This document shows positions 41,479 through 50,911 of a stretch of 64,000 bases of DNA, piece by piece. The stretch comes from Rhodopseudomonas_A palustris_F (GTDB lineage: Bacteria > Pseudomonadota > Alphaproteobacteria > Rhizobiales > Xanthobacteraceae): contig NC_007925.1 in the NCBI RefSeq assembly GCF_000013745.1, positions 1,736,001 through 1,800,000 on the forward strand, in the 5' to 3' direction. Below the pieces are notes generated by a model, which saw only the letters and a list, made by a program, of their open reading frames with translations, was not told where the DNA came from and did no database searches. Both the position numbers and the translations under genes were made by a program. How positions within the stretch are numbered: position 1 is the first letter of the stretch; every line of letters starts with the position of its first letter.

Positions 41479-42969
41479 ATGACCGAGCAGCGACTGGCGC
41501 GGCTCACCGCGCTGACTGTGGTCGGCTTGGTGGCGCTGCGGCTATTCGTCGGCGCGGTCACGCCGCTGACCTTCGACGAAGCCTATTACTGGATGTGGTC
41601 GAAGCATCTGGCGGGGGGCTATTACGACCATCCGCCGATGGTGGCGGTGGTGATCCGGCTCGGCACCCTGATCGCCGGCGACACCGAGTTCGGCGTCCGG
41701 CTGGTTTCGATCCTGCTCGGACTGCCGATGAGCTGGGCGGTGTTTCGTTCCGCCGAAATGCTGTTTGACGACCGCCGCGTCGCCGCGACCGCGACCGTGA
41801 TGTTCAACGCCACGCTGATGGCGGCCGCCGGCACCACCATCGTCACCCCGGATGCGCCGCTCTTGGTCGCCTCGAGCTTCGTGCTGTACGGCCTCGCCAA
41901 GGTGCTTTCGACCGGGCGCGGCGCGTGGTGGCTCGGCGTCGGCGCAGCGGTCGGCGCGGCGCTGTTATCAAAATACACCGCGATGTTTTTTGGCCCGGTG
42001 ATCTTGATCTGGCTGGTCGCGGTGCCTCAGCTGCGGCACTGGCTGCGATCGCCTTGGCCTTACCTCGGCGGTCTGATCGCGCTCTTGATGTTCGCGCCGG
42101 TGATCGTCTGGAACGCCGATCACCAGTGGGTGTCGTTCATCAAGCAACTCGGGCGCGCCCGGATCGAAAGCTTCAGGCCGGGCTACCTCGCCGAATTGCT
42201 GCCGACGCAGTTCGCGCTGGCGACGCCGCTGGTGTTCGTGCTCGGCGGCTACGGGCTCTATGCGCTGTGGCGCCGCGGCAGCGGGGCGCCGGCGTCGCGC
42301 GCGCTGCTCAATGCCACGGTCTGGATCATCACCGGCTATTTCGCCTGGCACGCCTTCCACGCAAGGGTCGAGGCCAATTGGCTGAGCCCGATCTATCCGG
42401 CCTTCGCGATCGCCGCCGCGGTTGCGGTGCATCGCGTCGATTGGCGGCCGCTGACGCGGCGTGTGGTCGCGTTCTGCGCGCGCTGGGCGGCGCCGACCGG
42501 GGTGGCTCTGTTCGCGATCGCCGCGGTGCAGGCCAATACCGGCCTGCTGACCGGTTTTCGCCGCGACGCCACGGTGCGCACGGTCGGCGTCGGCGTGGTG
42601 CAAATGGCCGCCGAGATCGAAGCGGTGCGGGCGCGCGTCGGCGCCGGCTGCGTGCTGGCCGACGACTATGGCAACACGGCGTGGCTCGCCTTCTATCTGC
42701 CGAAGGCGACATGCGTGGCGCAACGCACCCAGCGGATGCGCTGGGTCAACGCCCCGGAGCCGGATCCCGGCTTGCTCTCCGGCAAGCTGTTGCTGGTGGG
42801 GGAGACCAACGCCGCCGAGTTGCCGGATTTGAAGGCGGCGTTTGCCCGAATCGAAAAGGTCGGCGAGGTCGTGCGCCGCCGCGGACCGCTGGTGATCGAG
42901 GTGGTGGAGTTGGACCTGCTGGAGGGCGCCCGGGGCGAGGTGTTGGATCGCCAGCCGCCACCTTATTGA
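41479..42969 (+). CDS. GT39/ArnT-like membrane glycosyltransferase
   Basis: A 496-residue protein with about eleven hydrophobic segments. LTFDEAYYWMWSKHLAGGYY is the first periplasmic loop with the acidic DE pair typical of PMT/ArnT enzymes, and DHPPMVAVVIRLG is also conserved. The enzyme transfers a sugar from a polyprenyl phosphate donor to protein or lipopolysaccharide at the periplasmic face. The C-terminal soluble part holds ADDYGNTAWLAFYLPKATCV. It forms a two-gene unit with the preceding GT2 enzyme. The acceptor is unknown. Confidence 0.88.
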   Translation: MTEQRLARLTALTVVGLVALRLFVGAVTPLTFDEAYYWMWSKHLAGGYYDHPPMVAVVIRLGTLIAGDTEFGVRLVSILLGLPMSWAVFRSAEMLFDDRRVAATATVMFNATLMAAAGTTIVTPDAPLLVASSFVLYGLAKVLSTGRGAWWLGVGAAVGAALLSKYTAMFFGPVILIWLVAVPQLRHWLRSPWPYLGGLIALLMFAPVIVWNADHQWVSFIKQLGRARIESFRPGYLAELLPTQFALATPLVFVLGGYGLYALWRRGSGAPASRALLNATVWIITGYFAWHAFHARVEANWLSPIYPAFAIAAAVAVHRVDWRPLTRRVVAFCARWAAPTGVALFAIAAVQANTGLLTGFRRDATVRTVGVGVVQMAAEIEAVRARVGAGCVLADDYGNTAWLAFYLPKATCVAQRTQRMRWVNAPEPDPGLLSGKLLLVGETNAAELPDLKAAFARIEKVGEVVRRRGPLVIEVVELDLLEGARGEVLDRQPPPY

Positions 42970-43139
42970 ATGCCGCGTGAGCGGCGCCGGCGGGCCGCCG
43001 TCGGTACTTTAGTCTAATCTCGCAGATCGCCGCCGGCGGCGAAAAGCTCACAATCGGGCCGGGTTTGTGCTAGAGGCAGGCCGCTTCTGTTCGCCCGTCA
43101 CACGCTGTTCACACAGCCAGAAATTCGCACCCTAACAAC

Positions 43140-44369
43140 ATGAGTATGACGATGACCGGACCGGTCTTGATCGTGGGAGCCGGACACGCCGGCTTTCAAG
43201 TCGCCGTATCGCTGCGCCAGGCCAAATTCGCCGGCCGCATCGTGCTGATCAACGACGAGAAACATCTGCCTTATCAACGCCCGCCGTTGTCGAAAGCCTA
43301 TCTGAAGGGCGAGGGCGCGCCGGACTCGCTGATGTTCCGGCCGGAAAAATTCTTCACCGAGCAAAATATCGAGCTGGTCTCCGATCGCGTCGTCTCGATC
43401 GATCGTGCGGCGCGCAAACTGCTGCTCGGCTCCGGCAATTCGCTGGACTATGGCCACCTGGTGCTGGCCACCGGCGCGCGCAACCGGCTGCTCGACGTGC
43501 CCAATGCGACGCTCGAGGACGTGCTGTATCTGCGCACGATGGACGAAAGCGAATTGGTGCGGCAGCGGATGCCGCTGCGCAAGCACGCGGTAGTGATCGG
43601 CGCCGGCTTCATCGGGCTGGAATTCGCCGCCACCGCGCGCTCGAAGGGACTCGAAGTCGACGTGCTCGAACTGGCGCCGCGGGTGATGTCGCGCGCGGTG
43701 ACCCCGGAGATTTCCGCCTACTTCCACGATCGCCACACCGCGGCCGGCATCCGCATCCATTACGGCGTCCGCGCCACTGAAATCGAGGCTACCGACGGCA
43801 AAGTCAGCGGCGTCAGCCTCTCAGACGGCCGCCGGATCGAGGCCGACCTCGTGGTGGTCGGTGTCGGCGTCATTCCCAATGTCGAACTCGCCGCCGCGGC
43901 CGAACTGCCTACCGCGTCCGGCGTGATCGTCAACGAGCAGCTGTTGACCGCCGACCCGAACGTCTCGGCGATTGGCGATTGCGCGCTGTTCGCCAGCGAA
44001 CGGTTCGGCGAGTTGATGCGGCTGGAGTCGGTGCAGAACGCCACCGACCAGGCGCGCTGCGTCGCCGCGCGATTGACCGGCGACGCCAAGACCTATGATG
44101 GCTATCCGTGGTTCTGGAGCGACCAGGGCGACGACAAGCTGCAGATCGCCGGGCTCACCGCCGGGTTCGACCAGGTGGTGGTGCGCGGCAGCGTCGCCGA
44201 GCGGTCGTTCTCGGCGTTCTGCTACAAGGACGGCAAGCTGATCGGCATCGAATCGGTCAACCGCGCCGCCGACCACGTGTTCGGCCGCAAGATGCTGCCG
44301 ACCGGCCGCTCGATCACGCCGGAGCAGGCGGTCGATCTCAGCTTCGACCTGAAAAAAGCGCTGGCCTGA
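43140..44369 (+). CDS. puR: FAD-dependent ferredoxin reductase (palustrisredoxin reductase-like)
   Basis: A 409-residue flavoprotein that passes electrons from NADH to a [2Fe-2S] ferredoxin of a cytochrome P450 system. The FAD site is LIVGAGHAGFQVAVSLRQA near the start, the NADH site VVIGAGFIGLEFAATARSKG, and VSAIGDCALFASERFGELMR is the second FAD motif. The sequence closely matches what I remember of Rhodopseudomonas palustris PuR, including HLPYQRPPLSKAYLK. Neither a ferredoxin nor a P450 gene is adjacent here, consistent with a reductase serving partners encoded elsewhere. Confidence 0.93.
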   Translation: MSMTMTGPVLIVGAGHAGFQVAVSLRQAKFAGRIVLINDEKHLPYQRPPLSKAYLKGEGAPDSLMFRPEKFFTEQNIELVSDRVVSIDRAARKLLLGSGNSLDYGHLVLATGARNRLLDVPNATLEDVLYLRTMDESELVRQRMPLRKHAVVIGAGFIGLEFAATARSKGLEVDVLELAPRVMSRAVTPEISAYFHDRHTAAGIRIHYGVRATEIEATDGKVSGVSLSDGRRIEADLVVVGVGVIPNVELAAAAELPTASGVIVNEQLLTADPNVSAIGDCALFASERFGELMRLESVQNATDQARCVAARLTGDAKTYDGYPWFWSDQGDDKLQIAGLTAGFDQVVVRGSVAERSFSAFCYKDGKLIGIESVNRAADHVFGRKMLPTGRSITPEQAVDLSFDLKKALA

Positions 44370-44381
44370 GCGCCGGCAGGC

Positions 44382-44407
44382 GAGCCTCTGCCGCAGGGCA
44401 GAGGCTC
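44382..44407. terminator. Hairpin between convergent puR and PfkB kinase genes
   Basis: Perfect 11-bp stem (44382-44392 with 44397-44407) with a four-base loop, centred between the two convergent stop codons. It lacks a good T-run, so it may act as a weak bidirectional terminator. Confidence 0.6.
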
Positions 44408-44415
44408 CGCCGCGG

Positions 44416-45309
44416 TTACGCCGTGGCGGCGAACTCCTGCTGGACCACGTCGATGTCGGCCAACGTCGGCAGCCCGGCCTCGTTGCCGAGATGCTGGATC
44501 TTGAAGGTTGCCGCCGCCTGCGCGAAGTGGAAATGCTCGTTCCAGCTCCATGACGGGTGGCTGAGATACGAGTAGATATAGGCGCCGTGAAACACGTCGC
44601 CGGCGCCGTTGGTGTCGAGCACCCGGGCGTGCGGCACCTTGAAAGCCGGCAGCGTGCGGGTCTGGCGGGTTTCGTCGAACCACAATAGGCCGCGCTCGCC
44701 TCGGGTGACGCCGCCGATCTTGCAGCCGCGGTCCTTCAGATAGTCCAGCATCGCCTCCGGGCTGAGATTCATCTGCTCGCAGAGCCGCTCGGCGACGATC
44801 GCGACGTCGATGAATTCCAACAGCTCATGGGTGTTGGAGCGCAACCCGCCGCCGTCGAGCGAGGTCAGGATGCCGGCCTCGCGGCACAGCTGGGCGTAAT
44901 GGATCGCGGCATCGGGCTGATGGCCATCGACATGTAGTGCGCGGCAGCCGCCGAGGTTGAGCACCGGATAAGGATGAATATGCTCGTCGTCGCGGCAGCG
45001 CACGATGGCGCGCTTGCCGTCCTTCGGCATGATGAACGACAGCGACGAGGTCTTCACCTTGCGCGGGTGCACCGAGATACCGTACTTCGCCGTCATGTCC
45101 TGAAACATCCGGCCGAGCCAGTCATTCGCGACGGTGGCGATCACGTCCGGCTCGATGCCGAGTTTGGCGCAGCAGAACGCCGCGGTCACCGCATTGCCGC
45201 CGAACGACACCGCATAGTCGGAGGCTACGTGCTTTTCGTCTCCTGTCGGCATGTGATCGGTGATGAAGGTGACGTCGATATAGGTTTGTCCGATAAAAAG
45301 AGCCTGCAT
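44416..45309 (-). CDS. PfkB-family sugar kinase
   Basis: A 297-residue ribokinase-fold enzyme. SFGGNAVTAAFCCAKLGIEP is the N-terminal sugar-site signature. LDTNGAGDVFHGAYIYSYLS is the C-terminal signature, with catalytic base Asp238 and the anion hole GAGD. It phosphorylates a sugar or nucleoside with ATP. VDGHQPDAAIHYAQLCREAG fits the carbohydrate kinase pattern, but the substrate is not readable from sequence. It begins MQALFIGQTYIDVTFITDHM. It stands alone, convergent with the reductase gene. Confidence 0.88.
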   Translation of the reverse strand: MQALFIGQTYIDVTFITDHMPTGDEKHVASDYAVSFGGNAVTAAFCCAKLGIEPDVIATVANDWLGRMFQDMTAKYGISVHPRKVKTSSLSFIMPKDGKRAIVRCRDDEHIHPYPVLNLGGCRALHVDGHQPDAAIHYAQLCREAGILTSLDGGGLRSNTHELLEFIDVAIVAERLCEQMNLSPEAMLDYLKDRGCKIGGVTRGERGLLWFDETRQTRTLPAFKVPHARVLDTNGAGDVFHGAYIYSYLSHPSWSWNEHFHFAQAAATFKIQHLGNEAGLPTLADIDVVQQEFAATA

Positions 45310-45725
45310 AACTGTTCCGGATTGGTGTGGGTGACTTCGGCCCCTGAGGACTGACGGCGATTGCGTCTTTTACACTACCACTGGTTACGTTCGTATATCG
45401 CTGAAATTTTCCGCAGCGCGCGATTGAGGCTGCTGCAGCGGGTCACATGGGAAGCCGTATACTAGTAAATAGGCGAGCCATGTCGGGTTGGGTCGGCGCT
45501 CACCGAGGCCGCGCCACGGCGTCTCGACCTCTCGGAGACCCGGCCGGCGGCAGCTTTGTCGCCGGGGCTCATGCTGCGCAGTGTCAGCTACGGAATGCAA
45601 CCGCGCCCACGCGGCTTTCCTGGCGCGCGGGCGTCGTCACCAAACCGTAAACCGCCGGTCGCAAACGCCCTCCATGATCGATCACATCTTAGTGCGCCGC
45701 AGCATTCGGCTTGACACCATCTAAG
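45310..45725. other. Intergenic region between the kinase and the efflux regulator
   Basis: No gene is visible. It carries the minus-strand promoter for the kinase, not recognisable to me, and a plus-strand TTGACA at 45711-45716, which is a likely -35 box for the tetR-efflux operon. A TATACTAGTA stretch near 45459 is A/T-rich, with no clear partner. Confidence 0.45.
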
Positions 45726-45741
45726 GTGAGTGCTTACTCAC
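45726..45741 (+). promoter_or_regulatory. Palindromic operator next to the tetR start
   Basis: GTGAGTGCTTACTCAC is a perfect 6-4-6 palindrome ending four bases before the tetR ATG. A TTGACA lies 10 bases upstream of it, and the -10 expected 17 bases after that falls inside the palindrome. TetR binding here would block transcription of its own gene and of the efflux genes. Confidence 0.75.
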
Positions 45742-45745
45742 GACG

Positions 45746-46447
45746 ATGAGCACGTTGCGAATGACGAGTGATTTGCGCCGGGAGTTGATCCTGAGCGCGG
45801 CGAAGCGCTGTTTCGCCCGCCACGGCTTCGCCGGAACCACCACCAAGAGCGTCGCGGCGGCGGCGTCGATTTCCGAAGGATTGCTGTTCAAGCATTTCCC
45901 GAGCAAATCGGCGCTTTATGCCGAAATCCTGGCGGAGGAATGCGAGGCGGCGCCGGCGATGCATGGCCTGCTCGGCCTGGAGCCGTCGACGCAAACCCTG
46001 GTCGTTCTGGTTCGCGGCATGGTGGCGCATTTTCTGCATGTCAGCGAAGTGCCCGACCAGGAAGATGCCCAACGGTTAAGACTGATGATGAGCAGTCAGC
46101 TGGATGACGGCGAATTCGCGCGGCTTCTTTACCAGAAAGTAGGAGCTTTGATAGGACCAGTGTTCACGGCTTCTCTCGATCGCGCGGTGCTGTCGGGCGA
46201 GGCATCGCGGGTAGGGCGCGAGCCGTTGAACCTGTTCTGGTTCGCCCACCACACCGTTTTGATGGCGGGGCTTTCGAGGTTGCCGACGACGCCGTGTCTC
46301 TCCTACGACGACGCCATCGATCTCGAGCGGCAGATATGTGAATTCATCCTGCGCGGCATTGGACTGAACGAAGCGGCGATCGCCGCGCATATGGATCGTG
46401 ACATGCCGGTGAGCGAAACGCGACCGGCACCGGCAGAAAGTGCATGA
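45746..46447 (+). CDS. TetR/AcrR-family transcriptional repressor
   Basis: A 233-residue regulator with an N-terminal helix-turn-helix (ELILSAAKRCFARHGFAGTT followed by TKSVAAAASISEGLLFKHF) and a divergent C-terminal ligand domain. It directly precedes a membrane-fusion protein and RND pump gene on the same strand, so it is expected to repress them and to be released by a pump substrate. A palindrome next to its start codon supports autorepression. A second ATG 15 bases downstream (MTSDLRRELIL) is an equally good start; no clear ribosome binding site helps, so the message may be nearly leaderless. Confidence 0.9.
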   Translation: MSTLRMTSDLRRELILSAAKRCFARHGFAGTTTKSVAAAASISEGLLFKHFPSKSALYAEILAEECEAAPAMHGLLGLEPSTQTLVVLVRGMVAHFLHVSEVPDQEDAQRLRLMMSSQLDDGEFARLLYQKVGALIGPVFTASLDRAVLSGEASRVGREPLNLFWFAHHTVLMAGLSRLPTTPCLSYDDAIDLERQICEFILRGIGLNEAAIAAHMDRDMPVSETRPAPAESA

Positions 46448-46448
46448 C

Positions 46449-47642
46449 ATGACGATTGCAGCAGACTCGCCAAATTCGGCGCGAGCCCTCGAGGAAAAAC
46501 CGCGCCCGCGTCCGGTACGGATGACCCGTTGGTTCATCATCGTAGGCGTCTTGCTGGCGCTTTTGGTCGGCGGCATCGTCGGCTTCAACGCGTTTCGCAA
46601 TCACATGATTGCGCAGTTCTTCGCCAACAATAAGCCGCCGCCGACCAGCGTCACCGTGGCCGAAGCCAAGTCCCAGGTGATCCCGAATCTGCTGATCGCG
46701 GTCGGCGACCTCGCCGCCGTGCATCAGGTCAACGTCACCTCCGACGTCAACGGCCGGATCACCGACATCATGTTCACCGCCGGCGCCGTCGTGAAGGCGG
46801 GCAGCCCGCTGGTGCAATTGTTCGACGAACCCGACCGCGCCGACCTCGCCAGCTTCAAGGCGCAGGCCACCGTCGCGCAACTGTCGCTCGACCGCGCCAA
46901 GCAATTGGCGGCGCGCCAGTTCGGGCCGCAGGCCACGGTGGATTCGGCGCAGGCCGCGTTCGACCAAGCCAATGCCGGCATTGCCAAGACCGAGGCGATC
47001 ATTTCGCAGAAGCTGGTGCGCGCGCCGTTCGACGGCGTGCTCGGCGTCCGCCATGCCGAAGTCGGCCAATTTCTCACCGCCGGCACCCAGATCGTGACGC
47101 TGACCGATCTGTCGGCGGTCTATGCCAACTTCACCGTCACCGAGAAGGATTCCGGCACGCTCAAGGTCGGGCAGGTGGTGCGCGTCGCGGTCGATGCCTA
47201 TCCGGGCAAGGTGTTCGAGGGCAAGATCACCACCATCGAACCGCAGATCAACACCGACACCCGCAACATCCGGGTGCAGGCCACGATCCAGAACCCCGAC
47301 CACATCCTGAAGCCCGGCATGTTCGCCACCACCACGGTGGTGCTGCCGGACAAGCCGGCGGTGATCACCGTTCCGGAGACCGCGGTCGACTACACGCTGT
47401 ATGGCGACGCGGTGTATCTGATCACGCCGAAGAAGGCCGAGGACGACACCGAGAGCCTGACCGCGGTGCGCACCTTCGTCCGCACCGGCGATCGGTCGAA
47501 CGGCCAGGCGGTGATCCAGAGCGGGCTGAAGCCCGGCGACCGCGTGGTCGCGGTCGGCCAATTGAAGCTGCAATCCGGCGCCGCAGTAGCGATTTCGACG
47601 GATCCGGCGCCGCCGATTCCGGCGACGACGCCGCGGAACTAA
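46449..47642 (+). CDS. RND efflux membrane-fusion (periplasmic adaptor) protein
   Basis: A 397-residue adaptor of the AcrA/MdtA family. One N-terminal membrane anchor (WFIIVGVLLALLVGGIVGFN, about residues 29-48) is followed by the biotinyl-lipoyl halves (VHQVNVTSDVNGRITDIMFT and KLVRAPFDGVLGVRHAEVGQ), a short coiled-coil hairpin, and a beta-barrel ending with GLKPGDRVVAVGQLKLQSGA. It links the inner-membrane pump to an outer-membrane channel. The ATG at 46449 lies one base after the regulator stop; a GTG nine bases earlier is also in frame. No TolC-like gene follows, so the channel must be encoded elsewhere. Confidence 0.92.
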   Translation: MTIAADSPNSARALEEKPRPRPVRMTRWFIIVGVLLALLVGGIVGFNAFRNHMIAQFFANNKPPPTSVTVAEAKSQVIPNLLIAVGDLAAVHQVNVTSDVNGRITDIMFTAGAVVKAGSPLVQLFDEPDRADLASFKAQATVAQLSLDRAKQLAARQFGPQATVDSAQAAFDQANAGIAKTEAIISQKLVRAPFDGVLGVRHAEVGQFLTAGTQIVTLTDLSAVYANFTVTEKDSGTLKVGQVVRVAVDAYPGKVFEGKITTIEPQINTDTRNIRVQATIQNPDHILKPGMFATTTVVLPDKPAVITVPETAVDYTLYGDAVYLITPKKAEDDTESLTAVRTFVRTGDRSNGQAVIQSGLKPGDRVVAVGQLKLQSGAAVAISTDPAPPIPATTPRN

Positions 47643-47799
47643 CTCCGGCCGGACCAGGCCGATCGCCTGGTCCGGTCTCGATCACGCCACATGAGATCAA
47701 TTCTGGTCCCGGTCAGCGGGAACCGGAGTCCCAAGACGATGCTGCGTCGCCGGGCCGACCGATCCCGGTTCAACCGATGACGCTCAAGGAGCACCAGCG

Positions 47800-50700
47800 A
47801 TGGCCATCACCGATATCTTCATCAAGCGGCCGGTGCTGTCGCTCGTGGTCAGCCTGCTGATCCTGCTGATCGGCTTCAAGGCGGCGACCAGCCTGCCGAT
47901 CCGGCAATATCCGAAGCTGTCGAACACCGTGGTGACCATCACCACCACCTATCCGGGCGCCTCGCCCGAACTGATGCAGGGCTTCATCACCACGCCGATC
48001 GAGCAGGCGGTGGCCGCCGCCGAAGGCGTCGACTACATGACCTCGTCCTCGACCCAGGGCCAGAGCCTGATCTCGGTCTACATCAAGCTCAACGTCGACC
48101 CGAACCAGGCGCTGACCGAGGTGCTGTCCAAGGTCAATTCGGTCAAGTACCTGATCCCGAAGGAAGCCAACGACCCGGTGATCCTGAAATCCACCGGCCA
48201 GACCACCGCGGTGATGTATATCGGCTTCGCCAGCGAGGAACTGTCTGGCTCGGCGATCTCCGACTACCTCACCCGCGTGGTGCAGCCGATCATGTCGACG
48301 GTCGACGGCGTCGCCTCGGCAGATATTCTCGGCGGCCAGACCTTCGCGATGCGGATCTGGCTCGATCCGGTGCGGATGGCGGGACGCGGGGTGTCGCCCG
48401 ACGATATCTCCGCGGCGATCCGCGCCAACAACTTCCAGTCTGCTGCGGGCCAGACCAAGGGCTATTTCATCGTCTCCAACGTCACCGCCAACACCGACCT
48501 GCAGAACGTCGAGCAGTTCAAGCGGATGACGGTGAAGGCCAAGGACGGCGGCTTCGTGCGAATGGAGGACGTCGCCACCGTCGAGCTCAGCGCGCAGAGC
48601 ACCGACGCCAGCGTCGCCTTCTCGGGCGAGCACGCGATCTTCATCGGCGTGCAGGCCACGCCGCAGGGCAACCCGCTCAACATCGTCACCGGGGTGCGCA
48701 AGCTGTTCCCGGAGATCGAACGCAACCTGCCGCCGTCACTGAAGATGAAGGTGGCCTACGATTCCACCAAGTTCATTCGTTCCTCGATCGACGAGGTGGA
48801 GAAGACGCTGATCGAGGCGATCGGCATCGTCGTGGTGGTGATCTTCCTGTTCCTGGCCTCGTTCCGCTCGGTGATCATCCCGGTCGTCACCATTCCGCTG
48901 TCGCTGATCGGCGTCTGCAGCCTGATGATGGTGATGGGATTCAGCATCAATCTGCTGACGCTGTTGGCGATGGTGCTGGCGATCGGCCTGGTGGTCGACG
49001 ACGCCATCGTGGTGGTGGAGAACATCCATCGCCATCTGGAGGAGGGCAAGAGTCCAGTCCAGGCCTCGTTGCAGGGCGCCCGTGAGATCGTCGGCCCGGT
49101 GATTTCGATGACGATCACGTTGGCGGCGGTGTACGCGCCGATCGGTTTCCTCGGCGGGCTGACCGGCTCGCTGTTCCGCGAATTCGCCTTCACGTTGGCC
49201 GGCTCGGTGATCGTATCCGGCGTGATCGCGCTGACGCTGTCGCCGATGATGTGCTCGGTGCTGCTGCGGCCGCACGATCAGAGCTGGTTCGGCAAGAAGG
49301 TCGACGCGGTGTTCAGCGCCTGCACGCGCTGGTACGGCCGCCAGCTCGACCGCTCGCTGGACTATCGTCCGGTCACCGCGCTGTTCGCGGTGGCGATCCT
49401 GTTCTTGGTCGGCTTTCTGTACCAGAACACGTCCAAGGAACTCGCCCCCGAAGAGGATCAGGGCATCCTGTTCGCGGTCGTCAAGGCGCCGAAATACGCC
49501 AACATCGACTACACCGATTTCTACGGCGACAAGCTCGACAAGGTGTTCGCGAAATATCCGGAGACCGATCTGCGCTTCGTGATCAACGGCACCGCGGGTC
49601 CCAGCAACGGCATCGCCGGCATGCTGCTGAAGCCGTGGGACGAGCGCACCCGCTCGTCGACCAAGCTGAAGCCGTTGGTGCAGGCCGACCTCAGCAAGAT
49701 CGAGGGCGTCAGCGCCTTCGCCTTCAACCTGCCGGCGCTGCCGGGCGGGCCGGGCGGTCTGCCGATCCAGATGGTGATCAATTCCACCAACGGATTCCAG
49801 TCGGTCTATGAGGAAATGGTCAAGCTGAAGAACGCCGCGCGCAAGAGCGGGTTGTTCATCGTCGCCGACAGCGATCTCGATTTCAACCAACCGGTGGTCC
49901 GGGTCAAGATCAACCGCACCAAGGCCAACGATCTCGGCATCACCATGTCGCAGATCGGCAATACGCTGGCGACGCTGCTCGGCGGCAACTACACCAACCG
50001 CTTCAACCTCGAAGGCCGGTCCTATCAGGTGATTCCGCAGGTGCCGCGCGCGCTGCGGCTGTCGCCGGATTCGCTGGCGAATTACTACGTGCCCACCGCC
50101 ACCGGCCAGCAGGTGCCGCTGTCGACGCTGGTGTCGATCGAGACCGCGACCGACCCGAACGCGCTGACGCATTACAACCAGCTGAATTCGGCGACCTTCC
50201 AGGCGGTGCCGATGCCCGGCGTCACCGTCGGCCAGGCGGTCGACTTCCTGGAAGCGCAGGCCAAGAACCTGCCGTCCGGCTTCGGCCACGACTATCTGGC
50301 GGACGCCCGGCAATACGTCCAGGAAGGCAACCAGCTGGCCATCACCATGGGCTTCGCGCTGATCATCATTTTCCTGGTGCTGGCGGCGCAGTTCGAAAGC
50401 CTGCGCGATCCTCTGGTGATCCTGATCAGCGTGCCGATGGCGATTTCGGGCGCGCTGATCCCGTTGTTCTTCGGCGTCGCCACCATCAATATCTACACCC
50501 AGGTCGGACTGCTGACGCTGATCGGCCTGATCAGCAAGCACGGCATCCTGATGGTGGAGTTTGCCCGCGAATTGCAGCTCAACGAAGGGCTCGACAAGCG
50601 CTCGGCGATCGAGATGGCGGCCCGCGTCAGGCTGCGACCGATCCTGATGACGACGGCGGCGATGGTCACCGGCTTGCTGCCGCTGCTGACCGCGTCGGGC

Positions 50701-50880
50701 GCCGGCGCCGCCAGCCGGTTCTCGATCGGCCTCGTGGTGGTGTCGGGGATGTCGATCGGCACGCTGTTCACGCTGTTCGTGCTGCCGGCGGTGTATGTCG
50801 CGATCGGTACCGATCACCGCGCGCAGGCTGAATCCGACCGCAACAAGGAAATCGCCGAGCTCGGACTGAGCCCGACCTGA
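47800..50880 (+). CDS. RND multidrug efflux permease (AcrB/HAE1 type)
   Basis: A 1026-residue inner-membrane pump, the usual size of HAE1 transporters. It starts MAITDIFIKRPVLSLVVSLL; twelve membrane segments and two large periplasmic loops are expected. The fourth-helix motif AIGLVVDDAIVVVENIHRHL carries the two essential aspartates of the proton relay (Asp-Asp), and the later segment has GLISKHGILMVEFARELQLN. Proton flow drives drug export. It follows the adaptor gene after 157 bases and belongs to the TetR-controlled operon. The drug range cannot be predicted. Confidence 0.95.
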   Translation: MAITDIFIKRPVLSLVVSLLILLIGFKAATSLPIRQYPKLSNTVVTITTTYPGASPELMQGFITTPIEQAVAAAEGVDYMTSSSTQGQSLISVYIKLNVDPNQALTEVLSKVNSVKYLIPKEANDPVILKSTGQTTAVMYIGFASEELSGSAISDYLTRVVQPIMSTVDGVASADILGGQTFAMRIWLDPVRMAGRGVSPDDISAAIRANNFQSAAGQTKGYFIVSNVTANTDLQNVEQFKRMTVKAKDGGFVRMEDVATVELSAQSTDASVAFSGEHAIFIGVQATPQGNPLNIVTGVRKLFPEIERNLPPSLKMKVAYDSTKFIRSSIDEVEKTLIEAIGIVVVVIFLFLASFRSVIIPVVTIPLSLIGVCSLMMVMGFSINLLTLLAMVLAIGLVVDDAIVVVENIHRHLEEGKSPVQASLQGAREIVGPVISMTITLAAVYAPIGFLGGLTGSLFREFAFTLAGSVIVSGVIALTLSPMMCSVLLRPHDQSWFGKKVDAVFSACTRWYGRQLDRSLDYRPVTALFAVAILFLVGFLYQNTSKELAPEEDQGILFAVVKAPKYANIDYTDFYGDKLDKVFAKYPETDLRFVINGTAGPSNGIAGMLLKPWDERTRSSTKLKPLVQADLSKIEGVSAFAFNLPALPGGPGGLPIQMVINSTNGFQSVYEEMVKLKNAARKSGLFIVADSDLDFNQPVVRVKINRTKANDLGITMSQIGNTLATLLGGNYTNRFNLEGRSYQVIPQVPRALRLSPDSLANYYVPTATGQQVPLSTLVSIETATDPNALTHYNQLNSATFQAVPMPGVTVGQAVDFLEAQAKNLPSGFGHDYLADARQYVQEGNQLAITMGFALIIIFLVLAAQFESLRDPLVILISVPMAISGALIPLFFGVATINIYTQVGLLTLIGLISKHGILMVEFARELQLNEGLDKRSAIEMAARVRLRPILMTTAAMVTGLLPLLTASGAGAASRFSIGLVVVSGMSIGTLFTLFVLPAVYVAIGTDHRAQAESDRNKEIAELGLSPT

Positions 50881-50911
50881 TGGGCGCCGTCCGCCGTCGG
50901 CGGGGAATGTG

